From Gammaproteobacteria bacterium (GTDB taxonomy: Bacteria; Pseudomonadota; Gammaproteobacteria; Enterobacterales; Alteromonadaceae): a stretch of 55,410 nucleotides of DNA. Position 1 is the first letter of the stretch. Each line of letters begins with the position of its first letter. The DNA lies in contig JAHKAA010000008.1 in NCBI GenBank assembly GCA_018825965.1, forward strand, positions 1-55,410, read 5' to 3'. The notes beneath the pieces were generated by a model. The model did not search any database. It worked only from the letters and a program-made list of their open reading frames with translations, and was not told the origin of the DNA. A program made the translations under genes and the position numbers. Shown here piece by piece: positions 25,870 to 33,654 of the stretch.

Positions 25870-26118
25870 TTAACCTCCTGTCACCATAGGAAAAAAAGCT
25901 ACTTCATCACCTTGCTGCAGTGCATGGTCCAGACCTACTAATTGTTGATTGACGGCCTGCAGTATTTGCCGCTGACCAAGCTGACGTAACCAGACAGGGC
26001 TGGTTAACGCCAGTTGTTGTTTTAGCTCTGCTACAGTCAGAGGTCCATTCAGGGATAACTCCAGTTCACGGGTGGCCAGCTCTTCACGCAAACTGGCAAA
26101 AAACACCACTTTAAGCAT
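25870..26118 (-). CDS. moaD: Molybdopterin synthase sulfur carrier subunit MoaD
   Basis: An 82-residue ubiquitin-fold protein ending in the required Gly-Gly (FFPMVTGG), the site of thiocarboxylation. The ATG at 26118 (MLKVVFFASLREEL) is chosen over an upstream start at 26196 because it gives the standard MoaD length and overlaps moaC by only 8 nt. Confidence 0.92.
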   Translation of the reverse strand: MLKVVFFASLREELATRELELSLNGPLTVAELKQQLALTSPVWLRQLGQRQILQAVNQQLVGLDHALQQGDEVAFFPMVTGG

Positions 26119-26614
26119 CTGCAGTCTCCTTTTGTATATGCGGCGTCTGCCATAACCCGGATTTGCCGCCTCGTTTTTCCAGCAGCTGCACGTCACTGAT
26201 CTGCAAGGCTGGATCCACAGCTTTGACCATGTCGTACAAGGTCAAAGCGGCCACACAAACTCCTGTCATGGCTTCCATTTCAACGCCTGTGTTGGCTGTG
26301 ACTTTGCAGCAGCACTGAATACGGATTTGGCCTTTATTTTGATCCAGCTGAAAATGCACCTGCACCTGACTCAGCGGCAGCGGATGACACAATGGAATAA
26401 GCTGGCTGGTTTGTTTGGCTGCCATAATGCCGGCCAAACGCGCTGTGGAGAGCACATCGCCTTTGATGACCAGTTGTTGTTCTATCAGTTGGATCACCTG
26501 GCTGGTGGTTTGCAGCAAAGCAGTGGCCGTGGCTTGCCGGGTGGTCACAGCTTTTTGGCTGACATCCACCATAAAGGCCTGCCCCTTGTTATCCAGATGA
26601 GTTAATGCTTGCAT
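26111..26614 (-). CDS. moaC: Cyclic pyranopterin monophosphate synthase MoaC
   Basis: A 167-residue protein starting MQALTHLDNKGQAFMVDVS. This ATG at 26614 has AAGGAG 6 nt upstream and forms a TGATG junction with the moaB stop, so it is preferred over the ATG at 26635. LCHPLPL, EMEAMTGVCVAALTLYDM and the final KRGGKSG are the conserved catalytic motifs. It forms cPMP after MoaA. Confidence 0.93.
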   Translation of the reverse strand: MQALTHLDNKGQAFMVDVSQKAVTTRQATATALLQTTSQVIQLIEQQLVIKGDVLSTARLAGIMAAKQTSQLIPLCHPLPLSQVQVHFQLDQNKGQIRIQCCCKVTANTGVEMEAMTGVCVAALTLYDMVKAVDPALQISDVQLLEKRGGKSGLWQTPHIQKETADA

Positions 26615-27162
26615 CAGGCGCTCCTTGGTTGACATAAAGCCGCAGTAGAGGCTTTTAAATGAGGCACTAAATTACAGGGCTTATGCCGGGAGTCGAGCTG
26701 GTCCTGTAAAATCAAATCCCAGCCTGTGGCGCAGGCATTCGGCGATCCCGGCAGGCAGACAATCAGGGTTTTATTGGCTAATCCAGCTAAAGCGCGGGAT
26801 TGAATAGTGGAGCTGCCGACCTGCTGCCAGCTGAGTTGCCGGAAGGACTCACCAAAACCAATAATTTCTTTATCCAGTAAAGGTTTGACAGCTTCTGGTG
26901 TGGAATCCCTGGCAGTAAATCCTGTGCCTCCTGTCAGCAAAATTACCTGAATATCTGCTGAGATAATCCACTGCGATATCAAAGCCCGTATCTGATACAA
27001 GTCGTCTTTGACAATACGCCGCTCTGCCAACAGGTGGCCTGCCTTGGTTAAACGCTCAGCCAGGCAATCACCTGAACTGTCGTTCTCCGGTGTTCTGGTG
27101 TCTGAGACCGTCAGAACGGCCACAGACAAAGGGGTTAACACACTGCTGAACTGAAAGGCCAT
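26614..27162 (-). CDS. moaB: Molybdenum cofactor biosynthesis protein MoaB (MogA/MoaB family)
   Basis: A 182-residue protein starting MAFQFSSVLTPLSVAVLTVSD. The ATG at 27162 has AGGGAG about 7 nt upstream. The MPT-binding motif LLTGGTGFTARDSTPEAV and FGESFRQLSW, LPGSPNAC match MoaB. It presumably adenylylates molybdopterin before MoeA. It overlaps mobA by 28 nt. Confidence 0.9.
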   Translation of the reverse strand: MAFQFSSVLTPLSVAVLTVSDTRTPENDSSGDCLAERLTKAGHLLAERRIVKDDLYQIRALISQWIISADIQVILLTGGTGFTARDSTPEAVKPLLDKEIIGFGESFRQLSWQQVGSSTIQSRALAGLANKTLIVCLPGSPNACATGWDLILQDQLDSRHKPCNLVPHLKASTAALCQPRSA

Positions 27163-27737
27163 ACATTCTCCCTGACGCTTTGATGCTGGCGCCATTCTGT
27201 GATGGTATTAAGATTAAAAAGCTGCTCCGGTGCCGGGCAGGGGGTTTGATGCACTTGCCATTGCTGCTGCAATTGCCGGAGTGAACAATCCGATCCTCCG
27301 TGCTGTAATTGCAATTCCAGATAATCCAGCAAAGCTTCAGATCGGCGCAGTACACAAGGCAACGTACTTTCGGCAAAAGCGCTGACATCACCCTGATGAC
27401 GTTGTACTAAAGTTTCCAATAACCTGGGGCTCAGGCCCGGCATATCCACAGGGATCACCAGATTCAGCTGATAGTTGCTTTGGCTTAAACAGGCATGAAT
27501 GCCGGCCAGTGGCCCTTTATCAGGCCAGTGATCGGCAATGGCTCCGGCTCTGTTGCCACTTAATAAAATTTCGCTGGCACCGGTTTGGATCAGCACCAGT
27601 TGTTGATGTTCCAGCAAGGTTGGCGCTACCCCTTGCCAGCAATAAGCTGAAGCCTGATAGCGTAACAAGGCTTTGTCTTGCCCCATCCGGCTTGACTTGC
27701 CACCACAAAGTAAAATGGCCCCAAAGTTCTCAAGCAT
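27135..27737 (-). CDS. mobA: Molybdenum cofactor guanylyltransferase MobA
   Basis: A 200-residue nucleotidyltransferase with the N-terminal GTP-binding motif ILLCGGKSSRMGQDKALL and the VIPVDMPGLSP block with its metal-binding aspartate. It makes the bis-MGD form of the cofactor required by NasA. Nine nt after moaA. Confidence 0.92.
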   Translation of the reverse strand: MLENFGAILLCGGKSSRMGQDKALLRYQASAYCWQGVAPTLLEHQQLVLIQTGASEILLSGNRAGAIADHWPDKGPLAGIHACLSQSNYQLNLVIPVDMPGLSPRLLETLVQRHQGDVSAFAESTLPCVLRRSEALLDYLELQLQHGGSDCSLRQLQQQWQVHQTPCPAPEQLFNLNTITEWRQHQSVRENVWPFSSAVC

Positions 27738-27746
27738 TAGTGCTCC

Positions 27747-28751
27747 TTAACCACCTATCATGGCGAAGTTCCGGGTGGCACCCGGGTTCTGCTGATGTAA
27801 AAAATGACTGGCTTTTTTCTGTTGTACTTGCTGTTGCAGCCAACCTTTGAGTAGCTCTGTGGGTTGGTTCAGCCAGGGCCGCAGGTTTTGATGCTGTTCG
27901 GCAAATAAACACAAAAACAACTGGCCTGTGCTGGACACTCTTAATCTGTTACAGCTGTCACAAAAATCCTGTTGATAAGGGGTAATAAAACCTAAACGAC
28001 CCGGATAATCCGGATGCTGGTATTCGCGGGCTGGCCCTGCAGTGACGCTTTTTGTTAACACTGTCCAACCTTGCTGTTGCAGCTGTTGTTCCAGCGTCTG
28101 GGCGGATAAATGCTGCTGGCGAAAAAAGGCAGAACCTGTTTGGGTTTGCATCAGTTCGATAAAACGTAAGGTCCAGTTTTTTTGCCGTACCAAAGCCTGA
28201 AAATCAGCCAAAGCTGCGGCATTGTGTTGTTTCAACAGCACAGTGTTTAGTTTAATGCTGTCAAAGCCCAGGTTGTCGGCAAGCTCCAGCCCTGCCATGA
28301 TCTGCGGCAATTTATCCTGGCCTGTCACCAGCGCAAAAGTGGCCTGGTCCAGACTATCGACACTGATCGTCAGTTGATCCAAACCTGCTTCACGCCAGTG
28401 CCTGACGTCTTTTTGCAGCCGGTAGCCATTGGTACTTAAAGCCACTGTCTGAATGCCGGGAATAGCTTTGACTGTGGAGATAATGCTGGTTAAGTCTTTA
28501 CGTAAGCTGGGCTCTCCGCCTGTGATCCGTACTTTGCTGGTGCCCAGTTCAGCAAAAGTGGTCACCAGCTGTTTAATTTCCTGCAGATTTAATTCGGTTT
28601 TAGCCACACAGCTGTTGCCATCCGGCAGGCAATACAGGCAGCGGAAATTACATTGCTCTGTCACAGATAAGCGCAGATAACCAAAGCTGCGACCAAAGCT
28701 GTCGGTCAAGGCTTTGTTGTTGGCTGAGGTGGATAATGGGTTAGGCTGCAT
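27747..28751 (-). CDS. moaA: GTP 3',8-cyclase MoaA
   Basis: A 334-residue radical SAM protein. The N-terminal cluster cysteines are C34, C38 and C41 (CNFRCLYC), followed by the TGGEPSLR motif. The C-terminal cluster is FCDSCNRLRVSSTG...LFLC, and the protein ends in the conserved Gly-Gly (AMIGG). It catalyses the first step of Moco synthesis from GTP. Confidence 0.94.
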   Translation of the reverse strand: MQPNPLSTSANNKALTDSFGRSFGYLRLSVTEQCNFRCLYCLPDGNSCVAKTELNLQEIKQLVTTFAELGTSKVRITGGEPSLRKDLTSIISTVKAIPGIQTVALSTNGYRLQKDVRHWREAGLDQLTISVDSLDQATFALVTGQDKLPQIMAGLELADNLGFDSIKLNTVLLKQHNAAALADFQALVRQKNWTLRFIELMQTQTGSAFFRQQHLSAQTLEQQLQQQGWTVLTKSVTAGPAREYQHPDYPGRLGFITPYQQDFCDSCNRLRVSSTGQLFLCLFAEQHQNLRPWLNQPTELLKGWLQQQVQQKKASHFLHQQNPGATRNFAMIGG

Positions 28752-28766
28752 GACGGATCCTTTTTT

Positions 28767-29987
28767 CTAGGCTGCTTGCTGTGCGGGGCCAAATAGCAGC
28801 TCCGTACTGCAACTGACTGGCTTTTGCTGATTAATCAGCCCGGCATAAAAACCGGACAAGCTGGTATCGCCCAGACAAACAGCTCCGACCAAGCGGCGCT
28901 TTTTATCCAGCCAGAGCCTGCGATAGTCATGGTGCTGCTGATCCTGATAACAAAACTGCTGCACATCCTGTTGCTGCAATAAGGCGGGAATATCACCGCA
29001 AGAGCTTAATTGAATACCGCTGATTTTTAGTTGAGTGCTGCTGTCAGACAGCTGATAACTGGCGTTTTGGCCTGATAAGAATGCGGCTAACACTTGTGCC
29101 TGCGCCGCTATGGGGGCCACCAAACCAAAGGTGTGTTCACCAAACTGACAACATTCACCTAAAGCAAAAATATCAGGCTCTGAACTTCGTAGTTGCGCGT
29201 CGACACAAATGCCTTGCTCAGTCCTTAATCCGGCCTGTTGTGCCAGTTGAATATTCGGCGTTATGCCAAGGGCCATCACCAGTACATCGGCCTCCAGTTG
29301 GCGGCCATCAGTAAGCACCACAGCACTAAATTTTTGATCCCTCTGCAGCAATGTTGACACTGAAGCATGGGTGTAAATAGTCAGGCCTCTGTGCTCCAGC
29401 TGTTGCTGCAATAAAGTCGCTGCGGCCGGGTCAAGCTGGCGATTCAGCAGATAACCGCTGCGCTGCAACAAGCTGACCTGCATGCCTTGTTTACGTAAAC
29501 CCTCAGCGGCTTCCAAACCTAAAAAACCACCACCCAGCACTATGGCTTTACCGCCTTTGGCTGCAACTTGCCGTAGTTGTTCTAAATCCGACCAGTTGCG
29601 AAAGGTGCAAAGCCCTGGCAGTGCTGTTTTTGCATAAGGAGGGGTGGTGGCTTCAGCGCCAAGAGCCAGCACCAGTTGCTGATAACGCACTACTAATCCA
29701 CTTCGGCTAATCAGCTGTTTTTTATCTTTATCCAGATGTACTACTGCATCACCCAAAACCAGTTCAATCTGATGCTGCTGATACCAGTCTGTTGGGCACA
29801 ATTCAGCGGCCTCATCACTCAGTTCACCAGCGAGCAAAGACGACAACAAGACTCTGTTATAAGCTGCTTTGGTTTCAGCGCCAAACACCAGAATACGGGC
29901 AGGTCTGTTGGGTTGTTGTATCAAATCGGCCAGCAATTTATGGCACGCCATGCCGTTACCAATAATGACTAAATCTGCGCCTGTCAT
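28767..29987 (-). CDS. FAD-dependent NAD(P)H oxidoreductase, probable nitrate reductase electron donor (NasC/NirB-N-like)
   Basis: A 406-residue protein with the FAD dinucleotide-binding start VIIGNGMAC, a second nucleotide fold AIVLGGGFLGLEAAEGL and the late ALGITPN/DIFALGECCQF block. It resembles the N-terminal FAD/NADH half of NirB and the small electron-transfer subunit of assimilatory nitrate reductases, but has no BFD or sulfite-reductase domain. As it lies between nrtD and moaA in the nitrate operon, transfer of electrons to NasA through its [2Fe-2S] module is the best guess. Confidence 0.8.
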   Translation of the reverse strand: MTGADLVIIGNGMACHKLLADLIQQPNRPARILVFGAETKAAYNRVLLSSLLAGELSDEAAELCPTDWYQQHQIELVLGDAVVHLDKDKKQLISRSGLVVRYQQLVLALGAEATTPPYAKTALPGLCTFRNWSDLEQLRQVAAKGGKAIVLGGGFLGLEAAEGLRKQGMQVSLLQRSGYLLNRQLDPAAATLLQQQLEHRGLTIYTHASVSTLLQRDQKFSAVVLTDGRQLEADVLVMALGITPNIQLAQQAGLRTEQGICVDAQLRSSEPDIFALGECCQFGEHTFGLVAPIAAQAQVLAAFLSGQNASYQLSDSSTQLKISGIQLSSCGDIPALLQQQDVQQFCYQDQQHHDYRRLWLDKKRRLVGAVCLGDTSLSGFYAGLINQQKPVSCSTELLFGPAQQAA

Positions 29988-29998
29988 CTGTCGCTCCT

Positions 29999-30865
29999 TC
30001 AGGCGCTGGCCTGAGTTTTATGATGTTGTTTTTCCGCTCTTTTACTGCCCAGATCTTCCACTTTTCGCTGTTTTTCATACAGGAAACTCAGCACCTGATG
30101 ACGGTAGTGATTATAGGTTGGGTCATCGGCCAGTTGCAGTCTGTGGCGTGGGCGCAGCAAATCTATTGTTAAAATTTCGCCTATAGTGGCGGCCGGGCCA
30201 TTGGTCATCATCACAATGCGGTCGGATAACAACACAGCTTCATCCACGTCATGGGTGATCATCATCACTGTGGTATTGAGCTGAGCCTGAATTTCCATTA
30301 ACGAATCCTGCAAATGAGCACGGGTTAAGGCGTCCAAAGCACCAAAAGGCTCATCCATTAACAACACTTCAGGTTGCATGGCTAAAGCCCGGGCTATGCC
30401 GACCCGTTGTTTCATGCCACCTGAAATTTCGTTGGGTCTTTTATCCAGCGCATGGCTCATATGCACCAGCTCCAGATTGTGTTCCACCCAGTCACGGATT
30501 TCTGCTTTGGTTTTTTTGCCGTCAGACTGCTGTTTTACCGCCAGCTCAACGTTTTGATACACAGTCAGCCAGGGCAATAATGAATGATTCTGAAACACCA
30601 CAGCACGCTCAGGGCCAGGTTCTGTCACTTCTTTGTGATTTAAAATCACCCCTCCTGTTGTGGCCTGATGTAAGCCTGCGACAATATTCAGCACTGTGGA
30701 TTTACCGCAGCCTGAGTGGCCTATCAGGCTGACAAACTCGCCTTTTTTGATATGCAGATTGACGTTTTGCAGCGCAACAAAAGGGCCTTTTTCAGTGGGA
30801 AAACTGATACCCACCTGCGTCAGTTCTAAATGTGTTTTTTGCATCCCCGAATTTGTTTTTTGCAT
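29999..30865 (-). CDS. nrtD: Nitrate/nitrite ABC transporter ATP-binding protein
   Basis: A 288-residue ATPase of the NrtD/SsuB/TauB class: Walker A GHSGCGKST near residue 53, Q-loop VVFQNHSLLPW, signature ISGGMKQRVGIARALA and Walker B VLLMDEPFGALD. It lacks the NrtC-type C-terminal sensor domain. It is third in the operon after nrtA and nrtB. Confidence 0.88.
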   Translation of the reverse strand: MQKTNSGMQKTHLELTQVGISFPTEKGPFVALQNVNLHIKKGEFVSLIGHSGCGKSTVLNIVAGLHQATTGGVILNHKEVTEPGPERAVVFQNHSLLPWLTVYQNVELAVKQQSDGKKTKAEIRDWVEHNLELVHMSHALDKRPNEISGGMKQRVGIARALAMQPEVLLMDEPFGALDALTRAHLQDSLMEIQAQLNTTVMMITHDVDEAVLLSDRIVMMTNGPAATIGEILTIDLLRPRHRLQLADDPTYNHYRHQVLSFLYEKQRKVEDLGSKRAEKQHHKTQASA

Positions 30866-30874
30866 AACGAGCTC

Positions 30875-31864
30875 CTATCGGCTGACCGCTGTTTTATCCC
30901 AGTTCACTTTGCGCTGTAGCATCAACATCAGCCTGTCTAACGCAAAACCCAGTAGGCCTATCACCAGCACAGCCACACAAATGCGGCTTAATGAATCGGA
31001 TGAACCGTTCTGAAACTCATCCCAGACAAACTTGCCAAGGCCTGGGTTTTGCGCCAGCATTTCGGCGGCAATAAGCACCATCCAGGCGATACCCAAAGAC
31101 AAACGTAAACCGGTAAAAATCATAGGCACAGCAGAGGGCAGCACAATAATACGCAGGTGACGCCACCAGCTTAAGCGCAGCACTTTGCTGACATTCAGTA
31201 AGTCGTTAGGTACCTGACTGACGCCCACAGCAGTGTTCAGTAAAGTTGGCCAGAGTGAACACAACATCACAGTACAGACCGAGACGACAAAAGAGCGGCT
31301 GCCCCAGGCTGAGCTCAAATCCACTGAGCTGACAATCAGGGTCACCAGTGGCAGCCAGGCCAAAGGTGAAATAGGTTTAAACAGCTGGATCAGCGGGTTA
31401 AACACCTGATACAGGTTGTTGCTCAGTCCAATCAGCATGCCTAAAGGAATAGCAATCAGACTGGCGAGCACAAAACCTGTTAATACGGTGTGCAGGCTGG
31501 TCAGGATTTGTGAGAAAAAAGTCGGTCTGGCTCTGTAAGGCAAGCTGGTGAACTCTGTCGCTGGATCTTCAGCCAACATAGCTGCATGACGCTCAAGCTG
31601 GCGTCGATGAAAGGCGTCTTCACGTTGTTGTTCAGCCTGGTATTCGTCGACTAACTGCGACCACTGAGCCGCAGCCTGGGTTGGTCCCGGAAACTGACCC
31701 AAAGAGGTTTGGATCTGGCTGGACGCCAGTTGCCAGCAGAGTACAAACACCAGCAGACCACTTAAGGTTAACAGGCTTTGTTTCAGCTGTTTACGCCAGA
31801 ACAACGTCGAGCTGAACTGGCTTTGCCATTGGCTTAAGGCCGGGTGTTTCAGAATATTCATCAA
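30875..31864 (-). CDS. nrtB: Nitrate ABC transporter permease
   Basis: A 329-residue permease. One membrane segment lies near residues 30-50, then a hydrophilic stretch rich in E, R and Q (about 65-115), then the BPD permease core with the loop VPNDLLNVSKVLRLSWWRHLRI-type EAA motif and GLRLSLGIAWMVLIAAEML. This is the NrtB pattern, as in cyanobacterial and proteobacterial nitrate transporters. Confidence 0.88.
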   Translation of the reverse strand: MMNILKHPALSQWQSQFSSTLFWRKQLKQSLLTLSGLLVFVLCWQLASSQIQTSLGQFPGPTQAAAQWSQLVDEYQAEQQREDAFHRRQLERHAAMLAEDPATEFTSLPYRARPTFFSQILTSLHTVLTGFVLASLIAIPLGMLIGLSNNLYQVFNPLIQLFKPISPLAWLPLVTLIVSSVDLSSAWGSRSFVVSVCTVMLCSLWPTLLNTAVGVSQVPNDLLNVSKVLRLSWWRHLRIIVLPSAVPMIFTGLRLSLGIAWMVLIAAEMLAQNPGLGKFVWDEFQNGSSDSLSRICVAVLVIGLLGFALDRLMLMLQRKVNWDKTAVSR

Positions 31865-31873
31865 CTGCTCCTG

Positions 31874-33232
31874 TTAGTTTTTAGCTGTTGCCGTGTTTGG
31901 TGCAGCATCGCTTTGTTGCCCAATGGCAAATTGCTTTAAATAGGCGTTAGGCTGACTGGGGTCAAAGGCTATGCCGTCGATAAAGCCGGACTCTTTGCCA
32001 GGCCTGGTTAAAGAGGTGGTTTTAAAATCAACAAAGTCAGTTGTTTTTAGTTTGCCTTCCGCTATCAGTGCAGCTGCGGCTTGTTGATAAGGTTCTGGCT
32101 GAAATACTTGCTGAGCTTGCTGCAAATACCAGGCATCGTCCCGGGCTTTGGCTATCTGGCCCCAGCGGCGCATTTGGGTCAGATACCAAATCGCATCGGC
32201 ATAAAAGGGGTAGGTGGCGTGATAGCGGAAAAACACATTAAAATCCTGCTGCTGACTGGTTTTGCCTTGTTCAAATTCAAAGGTGCCTGTCATGCTGCGG
32301 CTTAAAATGCTGAGATCAGCGCCGACATAATGCGGCTGAGAAATCATTTTGGCAGCAGCTACTCTGTTGGCATTGTTGTTTTGATCCAACCAGTAGCCTG
32401 CACGTAACAAAGCTTTGATCAGTTTGATATGGGTATTCGGATTGGCTTTGGCCCAGTCCGCTGTGACCCCCAGTACTTTTTCAGCCATAGCGCCATGCAA
32501 TTGCTCGTTGGTCACCAGCACCACACCTAAACCTTTTTGTACTGCCTGTTGATTCCATGGTTCACCCACACAAAAGCCCTGCAAAGTACCGGCTTCCATA
32601 GTGGCTGGCATCTGAGGTGGCGGAGTCACTGAAATAAGTAGCTGTGCCTGACGTTGTCCTGAGTTATCGCCTTGTTCTGGTGCATAAAAACCCGGATGAA
32701 TACCGCCAGCGGCGAGCCAGTAACGCAGTTCATAGTTATGACTGGAGTAAGGAAACACAGTACCAAACTGCATGCTTTTGCCTTGTTCAGCAAAAGACTT
32801 CAACGCGCTTTGCAGCACTGCTGCGGATTGGGCCTGACCTGTGGCTGATTTTTGCGCCTGTGGCACTTGTTGCCAAATGCTTTTGTCTACAGTGCAGGCG
32901 TTGCCATGTAAATCCAACACCAGGCTGGTTTGTAATCTGGCCTGACTGCCTAAACCAGCAGAGGCCGCGACCACTTGTCCTGCCAGCATATGAGCTGCAT
33001 CTAACTGACCGTCTGTCACCCTGTCCTGCAATACTTTCCAGTTGGCCTGAGCTTCAACGCTGACAAATAACCCTTCGTCTTCAAAATAACCTTGTTCCAG
33101 CGCCACAGCTAAAGGTGCCATATCGGTCAGTTTGACAAAACCCAAACGCAGATCGGTTTTTTCTGCCTGTGCTGCCTCTGCCTGACTCAGGCAACAGCAG
33201 CCGAGCAATAGAGTAAGAGTTAAAAGTCTCAT
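31874..33232 (-). CDS. nrtA: Nitrate-binding ABC transporter protein NrtA
   Basis: A 452-residue binding protein with a cleavable signal (LTLLLGCCCLSQAEA) and the NrtA/CmpA core: LRLGFVKLTDMAPLAVALEQGYF, VEAQANWKVLQDRV, GFCVGEPWNQQAV and VLGVTADWAKANPNTH. The signal peptide argues for a transport component rather than the cytoplasmic sensor NasS, which has a similar fold. It heads the 13-gene operon and sits immediately behind a leader attenuator; its GAGG ribosome site abuts the terminator T-run. Confidence 0.9.
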   Translation of the reverse strand: MRLLTLTLLLGCCCLSQAEAAQAEKTDLRLGFVKLTDMAPLAVALEQGYFEDEGLFVSVEAQANWKVLQDRVTDGQLDAAHMLAGQVVAASAGLGSQARLQTSLVLDLHGNACTVDKSIWQQVPQAQKSATGQAQSAAVLQSALKSFAEQGKSMQFGTVFPYSSHNYELRYWLAAGGIHPGFYAPEQGDNSGQRQAQLLISVTPPPQMPATMEAGTLQGFCVGEPWNQQAVQKGLGVVLVTNEQLHGAMAEKVLGVTADWAKANPNTHIKLIKALLRAGYWLDQNNNANRVAAAKMISQPHYVGADLSILSRSMTGTFEFEQGKTSQQQDFNVFFRYHATYPFYADAIWYLTQMRRWGQIAKARDDAWYLQQAQQVFQPEPYQQAAAALIAEGKLKTTDFVDFKTTSLTRPGKESGFIDGIAFDPSQPNAYLKQFAIGQQSDAAPNTATAKN

Positions 33233-33243
33233 AGATTTTCCTC

Positions 33244-33294
33244 AAAAAAAACGCCATCTGTCTGGCCCCGGATATCGGAGACGGACAGATGGCG
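33244..33294 (-). terminator. Leader attenuator (intrinsic terminator) upstream of nrtA
   Basis: On the minus strand CGCCATCTGTC pairs perfectly (11 bp) with GACAGATGGCG (plus-strand arms 33252-33262 and 33284-33294) and is followed by eight T residues (33244-33251 complement). The nrtA ribosome site GAGG begins directly after the T-run. It would block the whole nrtA-modC operon in the absence of antitermination. Confidence 0.8.
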
Positions 33295-33303
33295 CCTTTG
33301 CCA
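33290..33303 (-). promoter_or_regulatory. ANTAR-type antiterminator hairpin in the nrtA leader
   Basis: Read on the minus strand, TGGC-AAAGGC-GCCA forms a 4-bp stem with hexaloop AAAGGC (A1, G4). The loop is identical to the nasA leader while the stem differs in a base-pair-preserving way. The 3' strand is part of the terminator 5' arm, so the two folds compete. A second small hairpin (CGCA-TTGGC-TGCG, 33321-33333) lies 17 nt upstream and could be the first hairpin of a two-hairpin ANTAR target. Confidence 0.65.
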
Positions 33304-33347
33304 AAAGATGATTATTTAACCGCAGCCAATGCGATAACAAAAACAAA

Positions 33348-33362
33348 GCAGCTCTTGTGCCA
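33348..33362 (-). promoter_or_regulatory. Sigma-54 (RpoN) promoter of the nrtA-modC operon
   Basis: Minus strand TGGCAC (33362-33357), five bases, then CTGC (33351-33348). It matches the -24/-12 consensus TGGCAC-N5-TTGC with one difference. The predicted start near 33336 gives a leader of about 104 nt containing both hairpins and the attenuator. Confidence 0.65.
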
Positions 33363-33449
33363 TTTTTATAATATTTTTATTTTTCATATGGTTATGTTGT
33401 TTTTGTGCGTTTTTTCTTTCAGTGGGAGCTGCGGTGTTGCGCTTTGTTT

Positions 33450-33463
33450 GTGCATATATGCAC
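33450..33463. promoter_or_regulatory. 14-bp palindrome at an enhancer-like distance from the nrtA promoter
   Basis: GTGCATATATGCAC is a perfect palindrome about 90-100 bp upstream of the -24 element, where activator sites for RpoN promoters usually lie. Its half-sites are in the opposite orientation to the usual NtrC box, so the cognate protein is uncertain. Confidence 0.35.
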
Positions 33464-33654
33464 CAAGATGTTCATTTACCTGCTGTATTGCTATTTAGTG
33501 CCGCAATGCCTATGATTTTTCCGCGCTTATGATGAAAAACTAATGAAATCAGACAGCTGTCAGGTTTTTTTTCGATAAATCAGTTAACATAAATCCTATT
33601 GTAGTAAGAATTTGTTTTTGGCCTGAATTGCAGGTCGATGTTTAGGGGATCTGC

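Larger units (their letters stand above)
33233..33654. other. Divergent intergenic region holding the nrtA control elements
   Basis: This 422-bp gap separates nrtA (minus) from the gntR-type gene (plus). It contains the nrtA attenuator, ANTAR-type hairpin, sigma-54 promoter and a distant palindrome, each listed separately. The remainder is AT-rich (33360-33420 and 33500-33600) with no convincing gene. Confidence 0.6.

Noticed and set aside
27162..27195. Longer MoaB start at 27195
   Set aside because: The extra residues are not family-like and the ATG at 27162 has a good ribosome binding site.
31874..33232. NasS (cytoplasmic nitrate sensor) instead of NrtA
   Set aside because: It has a clear signal peptide and is followed by the permease and ATPase genes, as expected for the transport component.
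33450..33463. GTGCATATATGCAC as an NtrC box
   Set aside because: Half-site orientation is opposite to TGCACC-N5-GGTGCA; kept only as a palindrome of unknown use.
33599..33609. TTGTAGTAAGA as a fifth arabinose-regulon operator before the gntR-type gene
   Set aside because: It lacks the TATTAC core common to the other four; similarity is too weak.
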